From Odobenus rosmarus divergens (lineage: Eukaryota > Chordata > Mammalia > Carnivora > Odobenidae), in the NCBI RefSeq assembly GCF_000321225.1, contig NW_004450285.1, forward strand, positions 4,315,453-4,379,452: a stretch of 64,000 bases of DNA. The letters are read 5' to 3'. Under the pieces are notes generated by a model. It saw only the letters and a program-made list of their open reading frames with translations. It was not told where the DNA came from and searched no databases. Every line of letters begins with the position of its first letter. Position 1 is the stretch's first letter. Below are positions 8,587-19,481 of the stretch, piece after piece. Position numbers and translations under genes: made by a program.

Positions 8587-11500
8587 GTGCTGGTTTCACT
8601 CAAAGTACTTGTGTTTTCAGTACTAACATTTGCTCTTTTTACAGTTTCATTTTTCAATAGAGAATATGGAGAACTGTGCTCTGCCGGCTGTGGTATGTCT
8701 CTGACTTTCTCTGAGACAACAGTCCTTAATGATGTTTAGCTAGTGCTTGTCTTTCTCAGCTCAAGATTGGAGAATATTTTTTAATAGACCTCCCAGGTCT
8801 CTAGATGGCAGTGGCTTATCGAAGTTACAGCATTAGTAAGATCATCAAGAGGAAGATCGGCATGTGAATTAAAAAAAAAATGAAAACAGAAGACTCCCCT
8901 GAGCATAATCATTTATATAGGATTTATAAAGATGCATAAGGAACCAGGCTCCATGTGCAGGTGAGAAAGAGGGGTAGACTGCACATTGGATGAGAAATTC
9001 TAACAAGCCGTAGGCTTCCAATGGAATAAAATGCATTCCTCAGAAACCTCCAGGAGAGGAGATAGTGTGACATTTTCCACATGAGTATAAAATGTGGAAA
9101 TTACTTTCATTCCCATGGGCTTTCTTTCTGGCCTTAGAAATGTAATCACATGTACTGGATTTTGTACTGAGCACATTGACTTTGAATGTATTCACTGTAG
9201 TCCCTAGATTTTATTGTGTATAACTCAATTAACGAAGTATAGAATAGATTTTTAGCTAGTACATTTAAAGAGCAATTGCTACTTGAATACATGAGAGTTT
9301 TTGGGGAGACATAGAAAAAGGTGATTTCATTGCTAAATAAATATGTAATGTAAAGTATCTTGCACTCTTTTCTTATTTGGTCTTGTTTCTTGTTTTGGTT
9401 TGCGGCACAATCATTTAGCTCTGACATCTTGCTATAGGTTTTGTTTGTAGATATTCTTACTCAATGGGACAATTATATATGACTTTAATTTTCATAAACA
9501 TTTCTCTCTGAGGAAGATATCTTGTTTGCTTATCTTAAATTTATAGCCTACATTTTATTCAATTAATAGTCATTACTTCCTTTTTCTCAATTTTTCCTTA
9601 GGTATGGTTTTCTCTCAGATTTTCTTTTATAGTTATTTTAATGTCACTGATTCACTAGAGGGCCTGCTATCTGCTGCTATGATTTGATCTTTTCTTAGGA
9701 AGGTTTTTTTGCAGTGATGGGACTTTCTGTCGTTGCTTTGTTTTTATCATTTCCTCTTTCCCTGCCACTGAGTGCAATTTGATTGTACATGGACAACTAT
9801 ATTTTTTAGAACTTGACACCTCCTTTCATAAGATTGTGGAAGGCTACAAGAACTAAGATTGCCTAACATATAAACTGTTTGCCATGGTCAGAGTTTCTTT
9901 TTTTCACAAGTTCAACAAACACAGACATTGACCAAGCATTTCCTACCTTCCTTCCCACACCTCTGGAATGAAAAGTGCTACCCAGATAAGCTGGAATGGA
10001 ATATTTACTAAATATCTACTAAGTGTTAACTTAGTACTTTAGTCAGGGTAAGAAACATATATGCCATGCCTATTACTCTTTGCAGTATATATGAAGTAGT
10101 AATATCTTCAATTCACCCATGAGACAGCTTAAGTGTGTATCAGGTGAATCACACAGATTTTATGGGACTAGGCATTTCTTATGTTTCTATATACATTTTT
10201 TAAGACTGCCATAGGGAGATGTGAGCTCTAGGCAGTACCAAACAGCACTTCTGATATCCCAATGACCTTGCTGCTGCACTATTTCTGAGATTCCATCTAA
10301 ATATTGGTGTTACCCTTGATTTGTTCTTTTCTCCTTGTGAAAAGGGGCTGGAGAAAATCCACCATTAAGAGGAGTGTAGATAGCTGTCACTTCTTAATAT
10401 TTCCACATCTGGTTTTTCTAATAGGAGAGATTTCTAGAACTCAATATTGAGGATCCACTGGGGTTGACTGGCTTATACGAATGCCAGCCATTTACTCATT
10501 TAATAAATATTTAGAGAGAACTGACTGGGTGTGTGAAGTTATTTATTTGCTAATTCTAACTCTGCTGGTCATCTAAAGAGATTGGATCCCAGTTGGAAAA
10601 GCCAAGAGACCAGCAATTCTCTCTGAAAAGAAAAGGGACATAGAAAGTTGGGGTATGGATGGTAAGATGGAGGTTGGAAGGGTGCATGGGGAGAAATGGT
10701 CTAGAGAGGAGACCTGCTGGCTGGGGTTACTAGGGACTTTTGAAGAGAGATATGTGTTCAATCGTCACGGAAACTTAAAAGGTATTATTAGTCCCCTTTT
10801 ATAAGTCGAGGAAGCTGAGGCTGTCCGAGGCATACAAGTATATCCGTGTAAAGCACTATTCCAGAATAGCAGGATGTGTGTTTGTGTGTTGAGGGTGGGG
10901 GACACAAAGATGAACATCGAAAAGAGATGTCCTTTTCCAAACCACAATAAGGTATGTGGATTTATAGTGTTTCATAGTATGAACTACAACATAAACCCTT
11001 TTTATGTGTTTGACCACAAAATCAATAGTGAAATATTTCATTGTTTTGAATGAAAAAAGCTCTTCTATGGGTATGTATGAATATGTTTCTTGTTAATGAT
11101 TTCAAGTTGGGACTATTTGAGGATGGGTCAGAGTTACAAGTCTTGCTTTAGGGTGGTACTGGACAAGAAATGAGCTTTGAAAAGTAAAATGTTAGCCAGG
11201 GCTTCAACTCTGGTCTACCGACCCTAAAGCTGATATTCTTAATGACTGGGTCTTACTCAGAGTACATTGTAGGGTTACCCACAGGCTTCTCATCAGAAAC
11301 ATCCCAAGGATGTCACAGCTCCACATGAGGGGGTCTATTGCTAATAGGAGAAATGGTGAGGGGGTGTACCATCATCTTCTTTGTTTTAACCATTGATTAA
11401 CCAGCTAATGTTTCTTTGTGTTATTCATAAGAAATTCAACTGTAATTTGTAGGTGCTTTCTTTTCTTGTTGAAATGTCCTACCTATCAAGAAATCAATCT

Positions 11501-11684
11501 GCAAAGATTCACTGAGAAAGAAACGACTTTCGACAACCTTGTTAGGATAATGAGACACTTTTTTTTTTTAAGAAATGAAATACGTGGTGAAATGTAATTT
11601 ACCAAACTACATGCACAGCTGCTTGTTTCAAAATTATAGTTAAAAAAAAAAATCCCCACGCTTATTTGGAATAATGAGGTCCTT
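8587..11684. other. Unassigned AT-rich sequence with probable MIR fragments
   Basis: I see no gene. Around 10770-10830 the string TTATTAGTCCCCTTTTATAA followed by GAGGAAGCTGAGGCTG resembles an antisense MIR core. A similar weaker match lies near 10000-10140. The rest holds nothing I can name. Confidence 0.4.
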
Positions 11685-11689
11685 GCTTC

Positions 11690-11848
11690 TCAGCGTGTGA
11701 TCCTCTCCTTGGCAGCCTTGGTATCCCTGGTGGCTTGTTAGAAATACAGGGTCTCAGGCCCACCCAGACCTTCTGTTAGAATCTGCTTTCTAACAAGGTT
11801 TATAGGTGATTCGTAAGTACATGACAGTTACAGAAGCTCTGCTCTAAG
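11690..11848 (-). repeat. hAT-Charlie (MER5-type) remnant
   Basis: Collinear signs of a MER5-type element: CTTCTCAGCGTGTGATCC, GGTGGCTTGTTAGAAATACA, GGCCCACCCAGACCTTCTG, GAATCTGCTTTCTAACAAGG, then TTATAGGTGATTCG. It is diverged and non-coding. Orientation follows my memory of the consensus. Confidence 0.65.
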
Positions 11849-12149
11849 GCAAATTTAGGCTCTCAGGTGGATTTAAAAATATCAAGAATCATCTTTGCCC
11901 TGCCTGAGCTTGCTTGTAATGGCAATGACCTGAAAGCACATGAGCTGGCAATTAACAAAAGTCGGCAAGAGTTAAGTGCTAAGCCGGTGGTACCAACAGA
12001 AAAGGCTCTAAGTGTTTGGAGGAAAGAGCAATCACAGCCAATTAGGTCCACCAGGGGATTTCAAGCTTACTGCCTTCTGGCATTTCAAGATTTTTTTTTT
12101 TTTTTTTTTAACGTCCCGTGCTTGCCATTAACTCCTGCAGCCCTAGGGG

Positions 12150-12365
12150 GCAGTGTGGTATAGTAAAAATCAGGAGGGATCTCCTCCCCCGTGTTCCTCT
12201 CAGCAGCCCCGTGACCTTGAGAAATCACTTAATAATCCCGCTGAACCTCAGTTTCCTCATTGGAGGGCTAAAATAAAATAATGCCTTCCTCAGAGGGTTG
12301 TGGTAAGCATTAGAAGCAAAATAAATAAAATGGCCAACACATACTAGGTACTCCATGTGTCTACT
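12150..12365 (+). repeat. MIR element
   Basis: Shows MIR features in order: GTGACCTTGAGAAATCACTT, CTCAGTTTCCTCATT, AATAATGCCTTCCTCAGAGG, GTTGTGGTAAGCATTAGA, then a decayed 3' end. It is tRNA-derived, old and non-coding. Confidence 0.7.
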
Positions 12366-12711
12366 TGGCGCCTCTCCTTGCCTAATTCATGCAGCCAAGA
12401 AAATTATACTGTTTACTGATGCTCAGAGTGTGACCATGTTATATTGAAACAAATCTAAAAGAAGTTGTCAGCAGTGGCTATTTTGGCCGACAGCTACGTT
12501 TCCCAGAGGGCGCTGCTGGTAAGCAGTTTCTCCAATTGCCAGGTCCGGAAGGGGTGGGAGAGGTCTAACCACAGTGCTTCCTCATCGGGGCTGTAGGAAT
12601 TCAGAAGATGCCTTTAGCTTCTTGCTGACTTTCTTAGCTTCTACAGCAGTGAGAAGCCCAAGAGCATGATTCTGTTGTAGCCATGAGAATGCCCACAGGC
12701 TTGGGTCCCAG

Positions 12712-12886
12712 GCAGTGCTGCTCAAGCTTTGGCTGTACATTAGAATCTGCTGGGGAGCGGGGGCGGGGGGGGCGGGGGAAGGGGACGGCAACCTGAGAAC
12801 CGCTAAAAAAAAATCTCCGGGGTTAGAATTTGAAGAAAGCACCCCAGGTGATTTGAATGTGGAGTCAAGGTGGAGAACCACTATAA
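12712..12886 (+). repeat. hAT-Charlie (MER5-type) remnant containing a G-run
   Basis: Ends resemble MER5 terminal repeats (GCAGTGCTGCTCAAGCTTTGG and GTGGAGAACCACTATA). It includes CATTAGAATCTGCTGGGGAG and CCCCAGGTGATTTGAATG. A guanine-rich block at 12752-12784 interrupts the middle. Confidence 0.6.
12752..12784 (+). other. G-quadruplex-capable guanine tract
   Basis: Five G-runs of four to seven bases separated by one to three bases (GGGGAGCGGGGGCG then more G-runs). This fits the four-run short-loop G-quadruplex pattern. It lies inside an old MER5-type element and probably expanded there. Confidence 0.75.
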
Positions 12887-12989
12887 AACATTCGTTACAG
12901 GCTTGGTACTTGAATGCAAGTGAGAGACTTGTACCCCAAAGGCGGTGTCTCCTCTGGCTGTCCACACACTCGCGTGGATTTTACAGATC

Positions 12990-14090
12990 CTGAGAAAGAT
13001 TTCAGTTTTCTCTGTTTTACACTGTGACAATTGAGAAGAAACAAAAGAAAACAAAACTGAAATAAAAGCTAAGTTTTATACATCCAGATGTTAGACTGTT
13101 TTCTCCCCATTTTAAGTGGGATCTTTGGATCCTGTCTGGTTTCCTTCTATACTCTGTAACATTTGGAATACTTGGTAATAAAGAGTTTATTTCCTTGAAA
13201 TTTGCTTGCATCTCTTTATGTCCTTGTGATAGACAAATCACTTCCCCCCGCTGTGTCTTTATCAGGTGAGAGATTGATTCATTTTCCCAATATTTGTATG
13301 TTTCCTAAATTTTTTATTGGCTATTTTCACCAAAATTCATCAGCAAAGACATTTAAGATTCAAGTGTAATTTGAGCAGCTTAAGACACACTCTTTGGTGT
13401 CTGTGTGGCTCATAAGCCCGGTCTAAACCCTAAAGTTTCAGAAACAGTAAACATGTTTCAATTCACGTATAGTGAATGGGAATAAGAAGAAGAACTTCCT
13501 CTCAGGGCTGAAGTGAGGATTAAACCTGTTAATATTTCCCAGTGTTATGAACAGTGCCTGGTGCCAGGAAGCATTAGCTTATTTTATTATTCCGGGACTA
13601 GGGTCAGGGTGTCACACATGTGTTTGGAAACAGGGGCACAGATCACTTGGCTGTGGCTGGGAGAGACTTCAAATTCTCTACCTTCATGAAAATTTGAGAC
13701 CGGAGAATAAACAAAATAATGACATGTTATTTATATGCATATAGTTTTATAAACATATATGGATGATTGAAAGGGTTTGTGACGTTCTGCCGTGTTTGTG
13801 ATAGTTCCCTGTGTTTCTCCCCTGGGAGAAGCCGTGTGCCTACAGCGGCATGGGCAGTGCTGTCAAACACTATAAGTCATCAGGAGGTTTTTGTTTTTAG
13901 TTTTTTTTTACTTCTGTCAAAGAAGACAAAAGCCGTTGAAATAACGGATGTACCCTTACCAAATGAGAGCTATGTACATTTTTGACATATCACTGTTTTA
14001 TATCATTTTCTCCACATCTAATTTATCAACATATCTTATTAATTCCATTTGTAAAATATACCTTGAATCTGTTCACTTGAGTTATTTTTT
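12990..14090. other. Unassigned sequence
   Basis: No recognised gene or clear repeat. A possible MIR/L2 tail lies near 13530-13590 (GTGCCTGGTGCCAGGAAGC). Confidence 0.4.
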
Positions 14091-14104
14091 AAAATTTTTT
14101 TATT

Positions 14105-14430
14105 TTTTAAAGATTTTATTTATTTATTTGAGAGAGAGAGAGAGAGAGCATGAGCAGGGGAGGAGTAGAGCGAGAGGGGGAGAAGCAGATTCCCACTGAG
14201 CAGGGAGCCCGACGTGGGGCTCGATCCCAGGACCCCAGGATCATGACCGAAGGCAGACTTTTTTTTTTTTTTTTACAGATTTTTTTATTTTATTATGTTA
14301 TGTTAATCACCATACATTACATCATTAGTTTTTGATGATAGACACTGGGGAGGGTATGTGCTATGGTGAGTGCTGTGAATCGTGTAAGACCGAAGGCATA
14401 CTCTTAAACGACTGAGCCACCCAGACGCCC
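14105..14430 (-). repeat. Can-SINE split by a short L1 insertion
   Basis: The SINE body runs at 14105-14255 and resumes at 14399-14430 (ACTCTTAAACGACTGAGCCA then CCCAGACGCCCC). The interrupting piece is L1 flanked by an 11-bp repeat of SINE sequence, GACCGAAGGCA (14245-14255 and 14388-14398). Confidence 0.92.
14257..14387 (-). mobile_element. Twin-primed short L1 insertion nested in a Can-SINE
   Basis: From the left, poly-T (14259-14274) is followed by the reverse complement of a young carnivore L1 3' end: TATGTTAATCACCATACATT, ACATCATTAGTTTTTGATG, to about 14338. From 14341 the sequence GACACTGGGGAGGGTATGTG onward reads as a more internal L1 segment in the opposite orientation. An inverted 5' part joined to a 3' end, framed by a target-site duplication, is the classic twin-priming structure. 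Orientation of the second part rests on remembered carnivore L1 sequence. Confidence 0.75.
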
Positions 14431-14439
14431 CTGCTCACT

Positions 14440-14965
14440 GGATTTCTGCGAACATTGCTACAATCCCAGTCCCACCACCCAGTTTCTTTCTATGGACCTT
14501 TGAGAAAAGAATCAGGCTCCCTTGGCATGGCCTTCAAGGTTGCAGCCTACTTTTCCAATCCCACTTTTGGCCTTCTCAACATTCCATCATTCGGCTCCCA
14601 CGTTCCTAGAGACCCAAATCTCTTCTCCAGGCTTTGGTAGGTGTGCTTCCCTTAGCCTGGAATCCTCCCTCCTCTTGTGGCCAACTCCCGCCCTGTCTCA
14701 CTCTTCAAATGAGGCCCTTTCTCCTCCTTCAGATCGGCATGTCTCTGCCATCTCTTCACAGAGGCTCCTCTTGGTCAGCCTATTAGGATTTCATCTTATC
14801 CCATGCACCTGTTTGTTGTTATTTTCTATTACTGAACCCTGTTCATTTTCTTAACAGCACTCTTCATAATTCAGTGGTTCATTTCCTCATTTATTATCTG
14901 TTTCACTCAGTAGACTAAAAGCTCAGCAAAGGCAGACAATGCCTCTATTGCAGGAGATAGCCTTA
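14440..14965 (+). repeat. L2 (LINE2) fragment
   Basis: Collinear with the L2 3' region: CTTAGCCTGGAATCCTCCCT, ACTCTTCAAATGAGGCCC, CATTTATTATCTGTTTCACT then AGTAGACTAAAAGCTC. Decayed, without open frame. Confidence 0.6.
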
Positions 14966-15240
14966 CTATTTATGATCATCAAATATCATGGAATCATTTC
15001 CATATTTGGGGGTGCTAATTATCTGCCACCTGCTCTGAGGAGGCTGTGTGCAGTGATGGAAATCTTGCCTTCTATTACCCTAGCAGTAAATGGTGCCAAA
15101 TGTAAGCTATTGGGCAAAGTGCTAAAACGATCATAATAATTCTTTAAATGTACTGGGTATTTTACAAAGAGTAAATTTTTCCCACATAATTTTATTTTTT
15201 ATTTTAATTTTTATTGTTTGTATTGAAATCTGAGCAGTTT

Positions 15241-15433
15241 TTTTTTAAAGATTTTATTTATTTATTTGAGAGAGAGAGAATGAGAGCCAGAGAGCACGAG
15301 AGTAAAGAGGGTCAGAGGGAGAAGCAGACTCCCTGCTGAGCAGTGAGCCCGATGCGGGACTCGATCCCGGGACTCCAGGATCATGACCTGAGCCAAAGGC
15401 AGTCGCTTAACCAACTGAGCCACCCAGGCGCCC
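15241..15433 (-). repeat. Can-SINE
   Basis: Complete minus-strand copy with flanking 15-bp duplication AAATCTGAGCAGTTT (15226-15240 and 15434-15448). The box-B region GGATCATGACCTGAGCC and the end GAGCCACCCAGGCGCCC are well kept. Confidence 0.93.
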
Positions 15434-15499
15434 AAATCTGAGCAGTTTCTTAAGCCACAGGTGATACTCATGGAAAGTATTGTCAAAGTACAATGTACA

Positions 15500-17040
15500 A
15501 GTTTTCAGATGATCTCTATTTTTAATTTATTTTGGAGAAATAGGTTGTACACACGGGGGAATATTTAACATATTTATACAGCCTAAAAAATAACAAAATG
15601 ATACATTAGTAAATGGAGCAAAACAATAATTTTGAATGCCCTTATGTGTCCCTCCATGATCTCATCTTCTTCCTCTTCTCTCCAAAAGGGAATGAGAATT
15701 CAATTTTTTATTTTATTATTGGCTTGCTTTTTAAAGTGCTTTTTACCACAGAGGTATGTTTCCCTAAGAAATGTATTATTTAATTTTACTTTTGACCTTT
15801 GTATAAATGGGGTTATACTACATATGTTCTTATATGTCTAGCTTTCTTCTCTCAACGTAACTCTTGAGATTCATCTGTTTCGATGACTGTAGGTTTAGTT
15901 CATCTATTTTTACTGCTGTATAGTATTCCATTGCAATGTCCATGACACATGATTTTTTTCCCCACTCTATTCTACTTGGACAATTGGGTTGTTTTTCTGT
16001 TTTTTTGATATCACAAGCAATACTCCTATGGACAATTTTAGACGTATCTGTTGGTGGACATCTGTGAATTTCCCTAAGATGTAAACTCATGTAGAATTGC
16101 AAGGTCATGAGAAATGCTTATGTTCAACTTTACAAGATAACGCCTAAATATTTCTCAGATTGCAGCAACTGAAACTCACTAACAGTGTCTCAGAATTTCT
16201 TTTGGCTTATATCTTAGTCAATACTTTCAGACTTTTATCAATTCCATGAGAATAAAATGGCATATCACTGTGGGGCTTTCTTGCTTTCTCTTGATTAATA
16301 CTGAATTTGAATATCTTTTAACGGCCACTTGTGTTTCCTTTTCTGTGAAATGTCTGTTGATGTACTTTAAACATTTTTATAAAAGATTGTCTTTTTTCTT
16401 ATTTTTTTGGTATGAGTTTCTTATATATTCTGGATTTTAACCTTTTAACAATTATACATGGTGCAAATATCTTCTCACAGAATGTCACATGTCTTTTATC
16501 ACCATTATTGTGTGTGTGTGTGTGTGTGTTTTCCTGAATAAAAGTCCTTTAAGTGTAGTTGAATTCATTTATCTTTTCTTTATAGTTTGCACTTTTTGAG
16601 TTGTTTAAAAGAAATTCTTTCTTATGCCATAAAGGTATTTCCTGATTTTTTTTTCCCCTAAAAGTTGTTCCTTTCATATTTAAGTCTTTGATCCACCCAG
16701 GATAGATTTTTTTATCAATGACAAAGTGGTATTTGAATCCATTTTCCCCTATATAAGTAACAATTGTTCCAGCTTAACTTTTCAGTCCCTTTATTTTTTT
16801 TTGCCTCTTTAGTTGTGTTATAGCTCTATTTTATAGTAGGTTTTTATATATGCAGGGTCTATTTCTGGGCTCTCTATTCTAATTCCTTGGTTTATTTGTC
16901 TATCCATGTGTTAGTATGTTGGTGCCTAAATTATTCTAGCCTTATAATAAACCAATATTCATAAGAAAAAATACCTCTAATCTTATTTTTTCCTTCAGGG
17001 GAGTTTCAGTTATTCTCAGCCCATTGATCTGCTATATACA
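15500..17040 (-). mobile_element. Old L1, ORF2 3' half, antisense
   Basis: The plus strand carries typical antisense L1 ORF2 strings: TGCTGTATAGTATTCCATTG, GGACAATTGGGTTGTTTTTC, AAGTCTTTGATCCACCCAGG, GGTCTATTTCTGGGCTCTCT and TTTGTCTATCCATGTG. The minus-strand frame at 15830-16108 includes MEYYTAVKIDEL, near the ORF2 C terminus. Many stops make it non-functional. It resumes after the younger insertion at 17961. A TG dinucleotide run (16509-16529) lies inside. Confidence 0.8.
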
Positions 17041-17256
17041 TTTTATTTATTTATTTGTTTGTTTATTTTTATTTTATTTTTTATTTTTTTCTTTAAATTT
17101 TTTGTTGTTATGTTAATCACCATACATTACATCATTAGTTTTTGATGTAGTGTTCCATGATTCATTGTTTGTGCCTAACACCCAGTGCTCCATGCAGAAC
17201 GTGCCCTCTTTAATACCCATCACCAGGCCAACCCACCTCCCCACCCCCCTCCCCTC
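17041..17256 (-). mobile_element. Young L1 3' end, minus strand, left of assembly gap
   Basis: An A/T-rich tail on the plus strand leads into TATGTTAATCACCATACATT, GTAGTGTTCCATGATTC, ACCCAGTGCTCCATGCAG and GTGCCCTCTTTAATACCC. This is the reverse complement of the young carnivore L1 3' UTR. It runs into the N block at 17257. Confidence 0.9.
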
Positions 17257-17799
17257 NNNNNNNNNNNNNNNNNNNNNNNNNNNNNNNNNNNNNNNNNNNN
17301 NNNNNNNNNNNNNNNNNNNNNNNNNNNNNNNNNNNNNNNNNNNNNNNNNNNNNNNNNNNNNNNNNNNNNNNNNNNNNNNNNNNNNNNNNNNNNNNNNNNN
17401 NNNNNNNNNNNNNNNNNNNNNNNNNNNNNNNNNNNNNNNNNNNNNNNNNNNNNNNNNNNNNNNNNNNNNNNNNNNNNNNNNNNNNNNNNNNNNNNNNNNN
17501 NNNNNNNNNNNNNNNNNNNNNNNNNNNNNNNNNNNNNNNNNNNNNNNNNNNNNNNNNNNNNNNNNNNNNNNNNNNNNNNNNNNNNNNNNNNNNNNNNNNN
17601 NNNNNNNNNNNNNNNNNNNNNNNNNNNNNNNNNNNNNNNNNNNNNNNNNNNNNNNNNNNNNNNNNNNNNNNNNNNNNNNNNNNNNNNNNNNNNNNNNNNN
17701 NNNNNNNNNNNNNNNNNNNNNNNNNNNNNNNNNNNNNNNNNNNNNNNNNNNNNNNNNNNNNNNNNNNNNNNNNNNNNNNNNNNNNNNNNNNNNNNNNNN
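17257..17799. other. Assembly gap (543 N)
   Basis: A continuous run of N. Open frames read through it are artefacts of undefined bases. Confidence 0.99.
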
Positions 17800-17960
17800 G
17801 GGAGGATGGGTTAGCCTGGTGATGGGTATTAAAGAGGGCACGTTCTGCATGGAGCACTGGGTGTTAGGCACACACAATGAATCATGGAACACTACATCAA
17901 AAACTAATGATGTAATGTATGGTGATTAACATAACAATAAAAAATTTTTTTTTAAAAAGA
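17800..17960 (+). mobile_element. Young L1 3' end, plus strand, right of assembly gap
   Basis: GGTGATGGGTATTAAAGAGG, GCATGGAGCACTGGGTGTTA, AATCATGGAACACTACATC, then GGTGATTAACATAACAATA and an A-rich tail. It is nearly the exact reverse complement of 17103-17240, so the two L1 ends face away from each other across the gap. Confidence 0.9.
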
Positions 17961-18143
17961 AATACAATGGGATTTTATATATTGATTTTATGTCCATCCA
18001 TCTTGCTAAACTCTTAATATTTCTAATATGTTATCTGTACATTCTTTGGGGTTTACTATGTAGACAATCATCATTTGAGACAGTTTTGTTTCTTCCTTTA
18101 CAATCCTTGTTTTAAATTTCCTTTTTCTATTTTGCTTGCTGGG
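17961..18143 (-). mobile_element. Old L1 continued after the young insertion
   Basis: GGGATTTTATATATTGATTT, CTTGCTAAACTCTTAATATT and GTTTCTTCCTTTACAATCCT are antisense ORF2 reverse-transcriptase-region strings that continue the 15500-17040 element. Confidence 0.7.
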
Positions 18144-18148
18144 AAAGA

Positions 18149-18392
18149 ATAGTATGGTGGTTCAGAGCATAGATTCAGGAGTCAGACTGGTCTGGGTCAA
18201 CCACCTCTGCTACTAACTTGCTATATAACTGTGGACAAGCTATATAACCTGAGTTTTCTCATCCGCAAAAATGGGTAACAGTACACCTACCTCGTAGGAC
18301 TTTGCGTGGATTAAATAAATTAATTCACGTAAAGTGCTTAGAACAGTGCTTCCACATGGTATACCTATTAAGTGTTAAATGTTATTATTAGA
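18149..18392 (+). repeat. MIR element, near full length
   Basis: Clear MIR order: AGTATGGTGGTTCAGAGCAT, GGAGTCAGACTGGTCTGGGT, TACTAACTTGCTATATAACT, GAGTTTTCTCATCCGCAAAA, then TAAAGTGCTTAGAACAGTG. This is one of the best-preserved MIRs in the window. Confidence 0.85.
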
Positions 18393-18429
18393 CGTTCCAA
18401 TATGATGTTGAAGTGACATGTACTGGGTT

Positions 18430-18660
18430 TTGTTTTTATTTAATCGAGTTTGAAAATATTTCTCTTTTAGTATTTAAAGACATTGTCTTTGTTTGTTTGT
18501 TTGTTTATTCCTGTGTCAATACCTAATTTAGTGTCTAAATTACTCTAGTTTTATTTTACAACAAGCCAATATTTGGAAGGACAGATACCTCCAATCGTTT
18601 TTTTTTCCCTTCAGGAGTGTTTTAGTTATTGTTAGACCATTGATCCTAATATAAATTTCT
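18430..18660 (-). mobile_element. Second old L1 ORF2 fragment, antisense
   Basis: TGTCTAAATTACTCTAG, AGCCAATATTTGGAAGGACA, ATACCTCCAATC and CCCTTCAGGAGTGTTTTAGT repeat, in the same order, the motifs at about 16920-17025. It is a separate copy of the same ORF2 segment. Confidence 0.65.
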
Positions 18661-19252
18661 TCAAAAATTTTTAAAAACTCCAGGAGGTGAGGAAGTTATA
18701 TATTGCAATTCTCTTCCTTTAGTGGAGAACTTAGAATTTAAAAATTCTAAAGTTCTTTTTTTAATTTAGCAAAATCTAACATTAACATCATTACTTTTCT
18801 CCTAAAAAGCACTCATGTTAATAATCTGCTAGTGTTATGCCAATGTGGTATTTTAGTTTTACTTTGCTTTTTTAAAAGGCTTAAAAAGTAGACTTTTTTC
18901 CCGATTATTAAAATATAAGGTTGATGTTGGTTTACATTTACTCCCTGTTTATCATTTTTGAAGCTCACAATTTCTTCTTGCATCTTAGACCTTCCTTCTG
19001 AGATAATTTTTCTTCTTACTGGTGTTCCTCCTTTGGAAATTTCTTTGGAGTTTCTGATAGTAGTAAATACTCAGTTTTTTGTTTTTCTTTTCTCCTCTGA
19101 TTTTTTTTTGAGATACAGTTTTCTTGTTTTTGTAATTCTTTGTTATTTTTTCTGAGTGGTTTGAAAATACAATGCCACTCTCCTCTGGCTTCCACTGTGA
19201 CTGTTATCTTTCATTGTTTTTATAATTTCCTTTTATCTCATTAGTCTTTTTT
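18661..19252. other. T-rich sequence, probably old LINE-derived
   Basis: ACAATGCCACTCTCCTCTGG then CTTCCACTGTGACTG and neighbouring T-rich strings resemble an antisense old LINE-1 5'/ORF1-side region, but the match is weak. No gene seen. Confidence 0.35.
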
Positions 19253-19267
19253 CCCCTGCCTGTTTTT

Positions 19268-19466
19268 TTTTTTTTTTTTTAGATTTTATTTATTTATTTG
19301 ACAGAGAGAGACACAGTGAGAGAGGAAACACAAGCAGGGGGAGTGGGAGGAGAAGCAGGCTTCCCGCGGAGCGGGTAGCTTGATGCGGGGCTCGATCCCA
19401 GGACCCCGGGATCATGACCTGAGCCGAAGGCAGACGCTTAACGACTGAGCCACCCAGGCACCCCAT
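19268..19466 (-). repeat. Can-SINE
   Basis: Minus-strand copy with GACAGAGAGAGACACAGTGA, GGATCATGACCTGAGCCG and GAGCCACCCAGGCACCCC. The duplication CCCCTGCCTGTTTT lies at its ends (from 19253 and from 19467). Confidence 0.93.
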
Positions 19467-19481
19467 CCCCTGCCTGTTTTT

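Noticed and set aside
17113..17929. 209-259 codon frames spanning the gap
   Set aside because: They consist mainly of undefined bases, with L1 3' UTR at each end.
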